Source: Sycon ciliatum (taxonomy: Eukaryota; Porifera; Calcarea; Leucosolenida; Sycettidae). From it: a DNA stretch of 64,000 nucleotides. The translations under genes were made by a program, and so were the position numbers. Below the pieces are notes generated by a model. The model searched no databases. It saw only the letters and a list, made by a program, of their open reading frames with translations, and was not told the origin of the DNA. Every line of letters begins with the position of its first letter. Within the stretch, counting starts at the first letter, position 1. This document shows, one piece after another, positions 52,665-64,000 of the stretch. Location of the stretch: NCBI RefSeq assembly GCF_964019385.1, contig NC_088649.1, positions 6,443,560 to 6,507,559 of the forward strand, in the 5' to 3' direction.

Positions 52665-53996
52665 GGGTTGGTGGTTCACATATCGCCGGTACGCGCCGGG
52701 AGTCACCGGGAGTGGGCCTTTTGCAACCTCTCCCGGCGCATTGCGATTTTGTGAACCAGTGCGGTCGTAACAAAATCATACGGTAAATAATTGCAAGGGA
52801 CCGCCGGCAAAGTTGGGCAGTGCCCAACTCTTGCGATCTGCCCCGGCACCGATCCCGTACAAATTTGACCAAAAGTGGTTTGTGAACCGTTCGCGCCGGT
52901 GATTGCCTGTGCCGGGAGCCAGGCTTTGTCAAAAATTCAAACCAATTCATACTGCGGGGTTCTACACACCTCACTGGAGGTGTGAGACTGGAACTGTGCT
53001 TGTATCACTGCTGTAGCGCAATATCTACTTTCCTCGCCGTTTGTGCTTGTGTTGTCATGTACATGTAGCAATGCACCCGCAACGACGTGCTTTGCACTTC
53101 TTTACACGCACTGTCACTAGGTTCCGCATTTTGCTTCCTTCTTTTATACTGCTGTTTTTTCCATGTCCACTTCATTCCTGATTAATACTTGTCCTAAAAT
53201 TTCCTAAATTGAAGCTAGAGATTAGGTCCGTTCGCCATTCTTGTAGTCGCTTCAAGGTGGCAGATAAGTCAGCATACCAACCCGTCCTTCTCGGATGATC
53301 TGCTTGACTGTTTTGCAACTTATGAGACAAATACAATTGAAACAACAACAAAAAACACGATGGATACATTGGCAAGTTCTTGTGACTTCATCAACGTTTG
53401 CATGCATAATTTCGGCACCATCGCTTACTAGACTGCAATAAGAAATGTAGAAGTAGTTTCATGATCTCCAGTAAAAGGTAGCACTGAGTGTCCATCACCG
53501 AAAGACCTTGAACTACTGAAGAAACAAAGAATTGAAGCTTCAATTGGCAAACCTGTCGTAGCATTTGGGCACATTCTGTACTACTTTGTAGTAGATCTGG
53601 TACTTGAACCGTATGCGCAACAGATTAGGAGCTGGCTCACCGCCGATGTCTTACGGCGCCGATTTTGCTTACCGTATATCAGCGCCTTTAAAGCCATGGC
53701 CTTATATTCGAAATATCGCTGCTTTCCGAGATATTTTCGATGCAAAATGACTCACCCACTACGCCATGCCATAAAAGTCAAAGTCCACAAAGAAATTTCA
53801 ATCTGAATTCACTTGTTCACCCTTACTGCTGGGCTGTAAGTTTGTTAGCATAGTACTTATTCCTTCATTTTTGCAAAACACACCTCAAATGTCATTTTAT
53901 TTATGAAGCCCATGGCTTTATAACTGAGGCTGGTGTCATAATCGAACATACCGCCATGGCTGTAAAGGTGCGGACATACGGTATGTGAACCAACCC
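52665..53996. mobile_element. PIF/Harbinger-like non-autonomous element, about 1.33 kb
   Basis: Ends GGGTTGGTGGTTCACATA… and …GTATGTGAACCAACCC with TAA on both sides (52662-52664, 53997-53999). Related internal copies of the end motif occur near 52875. No transposase ORF. Confidence 0.72.
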
Positions 53997-54189
53997 TAAG
54001 CAGTGATTTGTTTGGACTGTCTGAACTAGTGGCCGTATATTTATTTGCTAATTTGCGTGAGGGCATACCCTGGACAAAGAGGATTGCTCCCATGATGTCA
54101 CACAGTGATGAGGTTTTAAACGGTTTATCATGACAGTAAAATGGATAACGCCATGGCATGTCCCTCGAGATTGCCATACTCTACATCTA

Positions 54190-54421
54190 CAGATTTTCGG
54201 CCGATTCAAATTTCGGCCTCCCAGGGCTAAAAGTAAAACATTTTTTTACTTTAAATTTTCGGCCTGTACTGCTGCTGCCTGTATACACTGTCACACTGAA
54301 ACTTGCAAATCAAAATTTCGGCCGCAACAAATTTTCGGCCCAATATGACCAGGCCGAAAATAGCCGACAATAAATACACGCCGAGTATTTGTCGACTGAC
54401 AGTATTCGAATTGAAAATCTG
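54190..54421. mobile_element. TA-flanked MITE, 232 bp (CAGATTTTC ends)
   Basis: Short inverted ends CAGATTTTC / GAAAATCTG with TA; the interior repeats 'tttcggcc' at least five times. Confidence 0.6.
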
Positions 54422-54423
54422 TA

Positions 54424-55560
54424 GGCCACTTTGTCACAGAGACATAGGACAAACACCATAGGGCTCAGCGACCTGAACTCTACGAACCCTGAGCTTTTGG
54501 TCTTTCACCGGACCTCCCCTTTAGTCAGGTATACCTTTGAACAATTTCCCATGCCGCAACATCAAGGCCGTTTATCTGTTACCTCTTCTCTTGTCAGTGT
54601 GGGTGGCTTCATGTGGCATTCTGTTGTAGGAGCTGTCCAAGAAGATAAATTCCTTACCTGTCCTCATCACCGCTACTGCCGTCCCTCTAAAGAGCGAACA
54701 TATGCACTGACGAAGGTTGCGTTTGTTCGGTGTTATTCCGACCCCATTCCGAAGTCATTCCGCCGTGTTTTGGCTCCGGTGCGTTTGTTTGATACACGCG
54801 ACAGTGTTCGTTCGGTGAAATTCCGATTCGCGAATTGAACGGGGCAGAATCGATTCTGGCAATTCCAAAGAAAAAGTAGAAGGAGTTCTCATTCCGAGCG
54901 GAATGAAAATGCGCGGAGGCCACTAGGAGCTTCGTCGCTGCATACCTCCGCCAACGAAACTTTCAAAACGCGAGTATCGACATACGGTACTAGTAGTAAT
55001 ACGGAAATTTTGAGGAGAACGTCTTGGGTCTAGGCTGGTACTATAACCTTGGCATAGTTCTTGTTCGTGATATTTCGACCTGGTCGCAGCCTCAGAAAGC
55101 GTTCGACCAGGACAAGAACTGGAAATATGCCCTCGCACCTCTCCTCCTCATCTTCGAGCACGACCTCTAGAATCGCAGGGAGGCAAGCCAGAACTGTTTT
55201 TCGAGCCCGGCTATCCATAGCACATAGTGACCCAGACAGGCACTGAGCCTGCCACTTGACTTCTTACAACAGTACCTCGTCTCTGTCAAATAAGCGCTTC
55301 AAATCCGTGTAGAGCTAGAGACGTTTCTGTGACTGATATGAGGTCGAATAGTCATGATGAAGTAGCTATGCTGCCAAACGCCGAGTACAGGCACCCTGCG
55401 TCCCCAGTTACGGGCGCTCGTAGATCTACGCCGTGTTTGGCCGCTCCTTCGTCGTGACTGTCGTAGGCGAATGCAGAAACGTACGGAATCAAATACCAAG
55501 ACAGCCGGCAGTACTCGTAGTCTTTGCAAGGCCACAAACAGCAGGAATACTCGTACTCAA
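54424..55560. other. Intergenic, no gene supported
   Basis: Open frames here lack recognisable domains. Confidence 0.45.
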
Positions 55561-55562
55561 TA

Positions 55563-56021
55563 CAGTCGTCCCTCTCTAATCCGGCACCTTTTGGAACGGC
55601 ATTTTCTGCTGGATAAACAAAGGTGCTGGATTATCAAACCCTGCCCTCCAACCCGGCCCACTTGTTATCATACATGTTTGTGCGGTACGTCAAAACGTAG
55701 GGATTTTCTGTGTCAAAGCAAGTACTTTGTGGAATGCATGTCTATAACATACACTTGGGAATATCTTATGCACTAGCATAGGATATTCCCAAGTGTATGT
55801 TACATGTGTTGTGTATGTTACAATGGTCCCTGACAGTATGCGATGTACAACTGCTGGATTAGAAAATCGAATTATGTACAGTTTGAGTGATTTGTTGCAG
55901 AAAATCGCTGCTGGAGGCGGAATTCAAGTGCCGGATTAAAGCGTAGAAGATAAACTGAGAAAATCCCTTTTGCCAGAAAGCGTGCTGGATAAACAAGTGC
56001 CGGATTAGAGAGGGACGGCTG
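55563..56021. mobile_element. TA-flanked pogo/Tigger-like MITE, 459 bp
   Basis: Ends CAGTCGTCCCTCTCTAATCC… and …GGATTAGAGAGGGACGGCTG with TA on both sides. Carries a nested 54-bp hairpin at 55747-55800. Confidence 0.85.
55747..55800. mobile_element. Nested 54-bp hairpin, possible fused-end element
   Basis: ACATACACTTGGGAATATC, 15 bases, then its near-exact reverse complement; TA on both sides. Confidence 0.55.
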
Positions 56022-56395
56022 TACTAAACAAAACTTTCGACCGTCGTTTCTGGAGTTGCGCAAAACATTTGCCAGGTTCCCGAATGCATGCGGGCGCGTT
56101 TCTTTGCTACGCTAATTCCGATTCCGCGATGGGTACCGACTGCATGATTCCATACCCATTCTGGAATGACCTGAACAAATGCAACCAAAGTTATTGAGTT
56201 GGATATTGCTATTTTCAACTCATCAATGAAGCGAACAGCACATGCCAATCGAATGGCAGAAGTTGCTCGGGAGCATGCCATTATTTTATGGTTGGGCGCT
56301 TTGTCAAGCTGTTTATTTGTTGTGGTGACTGCCGTGTGTATACAGCAGCTCAAGTCGCTCGGCAGTCAAACACTCCACCTGCCTCTCTGTACATT

Positions 56396-59534
<3,139 letters not shown>

Positions 59535-60724
59535 CAGGTGTCTACCTTGGCCCCTATAGATGCAAGGCCGGATGCAAACGTTTCTAACTTTCTACTCCAT
59601 GCGCCCCGTTCGTTTTCCCCGCTCTATCCCATGTGCCAGGCTGCTGATTGGTGGATCTGACCTCTCTCCCATTGTTCAGCACCTGTATCTGACCCCTGAA
59701 CAAGTCAACAGCAGCCTTTCCGTCCTATAATTCAAGACCGGCAGATGCTAGCCATCTGTCTCGGAACAGCTAAGGCAACCATTGAGTTCTCCAACAAACT
59801 AGTGCCAATACCTGACCGATGTGTCGCTTGCTGGTTGGTGGATGTGATCTTCCGTCCCCGCCGTTCATTTGCTGCAACTGACACCTGATCTCGGAGCAGT
59901 GGCGTCCCACAGAAACGAACAAGTAGTTCTTGACCTTCTTTGCGCCTATTTATTTACGACTTTATCATTTGTCTTGAGGGTGTCATTTTCCCCGGTCATT
60001 CAGCAGTAGAGGTGAAAGCTTGAGGCAGAATCCAGAGCACTCAAGTATTTGACGGTTCTTAGAACTGTGGTCAAAACCGGTGTGACGTCGGGACATAGTG
60101 TTGACCTGGCACTATACTCGTCGTCATCTGCGGTTCCCATAATCACTAATGCCTTATTTGACAGGTGTCCACTAGCAAGTGCCAACCTGCACACTTGCTG
60201 TACTGACTTCTAAGAAGAAGAAGTAGACATTCTTAGGGCTTGTTTCTCTTAAAAAGCAATGCTGCTTATCTGCGCCATTATTGAACGCATTGTTTGGCAT
60301 TGCTTGGCAGTATTTACCTGTAGGATGCAAGAATAATAGGCGCCACACATTGCAACCGGCGGCAAAGCTTAAATCGGCCCTATGTTCGAAGAGGTCCATC
60401 CACGCAGACATGTCTTGATGTCCTCCCCCATTATCTATGGCGTGCGCACCATAATGCTGCAATGACATGGCTAGCAGTGTGATGTTAGCGCAGAGCACAA
60501 TGTATGTGGCTGCCAGATGTGGGCAGGAAGTTGTGAGCAAGGTACCAATATGTGGTTGGTGTAGGCAGGAGTCTGTAGTGTAGAGACATTTAGGTGACGT
60601 CGTGGTACTTGAGGAGATATGTGTTCTCGTGTCGACACTTGGACACCATTTCCGGCTGCTTGTTGAGGCTGGATGGTGATTTTAGCACGTTGAAGATGTG
60701 GTACTTTTCTCTGATACAGAGAAC
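59535..60724. other. NUDT16 3' flank and intergenic, no gene supported
   Basis: No canonical AATAAA is evident close to the stop codon. A 122-codon minus frame at 60172-60540 has no recognisable domain. Confidence 0.5.
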
Positions 60725-60859
60725 AGGCATTTCCTTGAATTCTCCTCTATTTCTTTTGCTCTACATGTATTTCTTTATCCACATACCGAACATACATGAA
60801 ACATGGCAGAAAAAGTGCCAAAATTCGGCCAATTTTAGGCCGGCATTGTCTGCAAAGGG
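60725..60859. mobile_element. Diverged family-M MITE fragment
   Basis: Contains the 'atccacataccgaacatacatgaaac' region and a right end …GGCCGGCATTGTC…GGGC before TA. Confidence 0.6.
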
Positions 60860-61049
60860 CTACCGGTACTTCATTTCCGGCTAGACGGTTTTTAAAATGA
60901 TGGATTGATGATGTTCGATTTCCATGCTGGGGTTTTGTTTTGCCCGGGTGGAGGTGGGTTTCTAGCAACACTGTTTTGTTTGCCACCTCCTTTACCAGTG
61001 GCTTATTTGCGTATCATGTGCTTGGTCCATCGTTAAGGGGATATACTGT

Positions 61050-61088
61050 ATGCCTCTCCCCCCCCCCCCCCCCCCCCCGGGCCCCCCA
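61050..61088. repeat. Poly(C)/(G) tract
   Basis: About 21 C, GGG, then C-rich; a second run of C at 61434-61450 and a G run at 63655-63674. Could form G-quadruplex on the G-rich strand. Confidence 0.85.
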
Positions 61089-61511
61089 AGAGCATAATCA
61101 GTTCATCCAATAAAATTGCAAAACAAGCTGAAAATATGCCAGAGAATACGACCTGGGAGAGTTTGCCTACTGAGCAACACATGCCTACATGTATGAGCAA
61201 GGCTTCTCTTGCGATGAACAAGAGTGCGTGTATTCTTGCTATGAAGCACTGGATCATGGAGGCTATGAAAATGCAACTCGTACGAGGCTGCAATGCTCTT
61301 GCATGCAGCTTGGCGTTCTGCACCTACTAACTACCCTGTTCGTACCTGGGAGTTGTACTCAAGCAAGGCCTCAGTGGCCAGTGCGCTCGTGCAGCCTCAG
61401 GGTTGTAGGCCGGGATTACCTGATTACTAGGGTCCCCCCCCCCCCCCCCCGCCCCCTACTAGTACAAGCCTGCATGCTACAATGCTACATGACTACATTA
61501 GTACATAGTAC

Positions 61512-61548
61512 CAAGAGTACATAACCCCCCGGGGGTTATGTACTCTTG
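61512..61548. mobile_element. Family-P minimal element, 37 bp
   Basis: CAAGAGTACATAACCCCCC fused to GGGGGTTATGTACTCTTG. Flanked by a perfect 7-bp duplication ATAGTAC (61505-61511, 61549-61555). Confidence 0.88.
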
Positions 61549-61630
61549 ATAGTACTACATGTGGTGTAGTTCGTAGACCTCTACCCACCAAAATGCACCC
61601 TGTCACCTGCAATACATGCCTAGCGCCTGT

Positions 61631-61702
61631 TCGTTCTTCGACGCATCGTTCTTCGACGCATCGTTCTTCGTCGCATCGGTCTTCGACGCATCGTTCTTCG
61701 GC
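61631..61702. repeat. 15-bp tandem repeat, about 5 copies
   Basis: Unit CGTTCTTCGACGCAT with single-base changes. Confidence 0.85.
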
Positions 61703-62430
61703 TCCCGAGTCCAGACACTCGTACTCGACACACCGGTATGTTAGTGTCAGAGTAGTAAAGATACTACTCATCGTACTGCACTCATCTTTGAGTTGATCGT
61801 GCATGGTTGTTCATGGATTATTGGATATGGAGGGCTTGGAGGAAGAAAGGTGGCAAAAACGCACATGCAGCGGGGTACAGCTTCGCTTGAACTTTCCAGC
61901 AGCCGGAGCTGATGCACCAACTAATTATTTTACTTGACCTACACAAGCAAAACAGTAGTTGTGCGTTGCGCTGTGGATAAGGAGGAAGACGGCAGGGTGA
62001 AGCTTCCATGGCCGTTCAACGTCCTCTTCCGGTCTCAGAGTGAGGCCCTTCCCTAGATTGTTTTTTCCAGTTAGCCCGGAAAGCCGTCAGCTGGCAGAAA
62101 TATATCTGCCGAAGGTCTTTGCTGGGGATAGTTGACACTTCTTCAACCTTCCGAAGAAAAGTCACTGCTAGCTTTGCCTGTGCTTGTGGAGAGCAGTGTC
62201 GCTGAAGTTCGGTTACCTACTGGCCGAAAAGTGGGAGAGAGTCTATTCTGTTCGGGCTTTCTTCTTGGCTTTGGAGGCATTGTGGCCAAATTTTAATTTT
62301 CTCAACGGTAGTTTATTGCGGTCTGAACGAAATTTATTTGGCAAGACTTGGCCGTCTCGACTGCACAGGGTATCCCTGCGACACTTACTCAGCCTTGCGC
62401 TTGACCTCACGTCCTCGTGTCCACAGCTAG
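61703..62430. other. Promoter/5' leader region of the acidic protein gene
   Basis: No other gene seen. The leader just before 62431 reads '…gtccacagctag' before the ATG. Confidence 0.45.
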
Positions 62431-62838
62431 ATGGCGGACAGCGGGGATGAGCAAGTGGAGGCTCTCGCCTCGCCCAGCGCGGATGCCGAGGCTCCCGAGT
62501 CGCCGGCAGCGGACAGCGAGCCTGAGGCAGATGCCCGTGGCAGTGGCTCGGACACAGAAGACACTGCTGCAACCGAGGAAGAAGAGAAGCAAGATGTCGA
62601 GGAAACTGAAGAGACGATGGACGACGTTGTGGTGACGCAGATCAAAAGAGGCTGTGATGATGACGATGATGATGAAGATGAGGACGACATGGACGACCCC
62701 AAAGTTGTGCGAACAATGGAGCTGAGTAGGAGCTGGCATGGTTCTCTGGATAGACCAAGTACAGCGCCAGCCGGGTCAAGCAAATCCGTAGAGTCACTCG
62801 GCAGACTTATGGAAGAAGATGGCCTCCCTGAAAATCTG
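62431..62838 (+). CDS. First coding exon of an unrecognised acidic protein
   Basis: From the ATG at 62431 the frame encodes 136 aa and reaches a good splice donor (AATCTG|GTGAGA) at 62838/62839, phase 0. The first half is rich in Glu, Asp, Ala and Ser (DTEDTAATEEEEKQDVEETE), followed by the all-acidic run DDDDDDEDEDD (residues 76-86) and then a Ser-rich segment RTMELSRSWHGSLDRPSTAP that looks like phosphorylation-site sequence. No domain is recognised. Acidic low-complexity starts are common in nuclear or chromatin-associated proteins, but that is only suggestive. The next exon would lie beyond 62838 and was not identified. Confidence 0.6.
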
Positions 62839-63713
62839 GTGAGAAACACACCCATACAATGAACGTGATTCTGTGGGTTATAATGCTTATTGCTAACTAA
62901 TACTACTATTTCAATATTCAAAGCGTAGTCTGGGTGGCCTAACGTTACGTGGAAGATGAGCAACGGGCATTGGCCTTTTTTAGGGAGCTGGGAACTGGCA
63001 CCCACACCACTCGCGTTTGCTTTGCTGTAGGTCTTAGATAGCGTTAGGTTGGTTGTACGCCACACAAACTTGGTAGATCCAGGCATAGCACCCTGGAGTG
63101 ATACGCACACAGGACTGTTCGAAGACCACCATGAATCTCACCGACAAAGGATGTATTCATAGTTGTCACCGTACCTGATGCAGGACCGACCGTTGGAAAG
63201 CAGTTTCTGACTGGTCCGGTAGTTTCAGTTCCTTTCGTACTTTGTGTATGATATGGCGGGTACACATGACCTCCGTTGTAGTTAGCATTGCGTTGGTGAC
63301 TAAAATGTTGGTCCGGTGATAACCTGACCAACCGGACCGCTTCCGGCGGCCCTGCGATGTATGGCTCCCAGTGTACCGCCGTGGAATCACTGTGCTGCAC
63401 GTGCCCGTTGTACTCCCATCTGTCGTACCGGGAGAAGTTCCCATTCCGTGTACAACCGCGCAGTGAGCAGCATTGTTGTAGGAATTTGCGACGTTTTTTC
63501 CGTTTGTTCATTCTGCGGGGAAGTGTTCCGATGCAACTCCCCTGGTGTGTGTCGAGTACATGTAAATAGACTCTCTGTAGGCATGTGCCGGGTTTCTAGC
63601 TGGAAGCAATCGGCAGCAACTTTAATAGGAGGGGGTGGTTGTTGAGTTCAGGCTGGGGAGGGGGGGGGGGGGGGATACCGGTATGACAGGTAATCAGGGA
63701 GTTCAAAGACCTA

Positions 63714-63812
63714 CAGTGCTGGCAACTGAAATCCGACCCCCTAGCGGTGCGCTAGCCGCGTTAGCGATTCGTACGAGACGCTAGGGGGGTCGGATTTCAG
63801 TTGCCAGCACTG
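63714..63812. mobile_element. Mini mariner-like palindromic element, 99 bp
   Basis: Arms of about 35 bp (CAGTGCTGGCAACTGAAATC… inverted) around a 30-bp centre, TA on both sides (63712-63713, 63813-63814). Confidence 0.85.
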
Positions 63813-64000
63813 TAGTTTTGACTCCTTGCAAGTAATTTGTGACCTCGGATAGACTTTATCGCCCTGGCCAAGCAGTACAGCTTATCATGAGCGATGAAGG
63901 TCAGGTTATGCCGTTGAAGCCAGCTCTGAATTCCACAAGTCTAATCCTATGACGGTCATCCTTGTCAGAGAAACAGCAATGCGTGTGAACAGCACCTTAG

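Noticed and set aside
60172-60540. 122-codon minus frame with a hydrophobic start
   Set aside because: No family resemblance and no promoter or splice evidence.
63044-63511. 155-codon minus frame
   Set aside because: Competes with several other frames in the same stretch and shows no domain.

Overview
The window is nuclear DNA of a eukaryote, almost certainly an animal and probably a marine invertebrate. The basis is spliced genes with GT-AG introns, TATA-box promoters, LINE retrotransposons, a piggyBac transposon with TTAA target duplications, an animal-type NUDT16 gene, long CA/TC microsatellites and dense MITEs. A sponge or similar early-branching metazoan would fit the gene and repeat types, but the sequence alone does not prove it. 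There is no sign of bacterial operons, CRISPR or phage.

Layout. 1-4.4 kb: the edge of a SAP/coiled-coil ORF on the minus strand, a broken LINE on the plus strand and a 0.7 kb foldback element. 4.4-17.6 kb: a tandem array of four dienelactone-hydrolase (DLH) genes on the minus strand (A, B, C, D), each unit also carrying a stub of a second DLH type; the A and B units are nearly identical and about 3.2 kb apart. Three further single-exon DLH genes lie at 23.1 kb (E), 37.0 kb (F) and 50.9 kb (G), all minus. 17.6-36 kb: transposon graveyard with Harbinger-like, hAT-like, TA-flanked and 7-bp-TSD elements, two retroelement C-terminal fragments and two LINE fragments. 25.5-28.2 kb is repeated at 44.1-47.1 kb. 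39.7-41.0 kb: a 1.3 kb hexamer satellite. 48.0-50.8 kb: an apparently intact autonomous piggyBac element. 56.4-59.5 kb: a three-exon NUDT16 gene whose second intron holds a MITE, a tRNA-Lys-derived segment and an LTR. 62.4 kb: the first coding exon of an unrecognised acidic protein.

The host genes are the seven DLH-family hydrolases (putative cytosolic lactone/ester hydrolases with a Cys-Asp-His triad), NUDT16 (nuclear RNA-decapping / nucleoside-diphosphate hydrolysis) and the unknown acidic protein; there is no evident shared pathway. Four array genes and gene F keep a TATA box about 110-210 bp from the conserved start codon, so each copy seems able to be transcribed alone.

The most unusual content is a set of very small palindromic insertions (22-55 bp) that consist only of two fused terminal inverted repeats yet are flanked by target-site duplications. 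They fall into two families, one with 7-bp and one with 8-bp duplications. At least one is confirmed by an empty site in a paralogous copy within this same window. Family labels P, H, X, Y and M below are mine. All coordinates of repeats were read by eye and may be off by a few bases.
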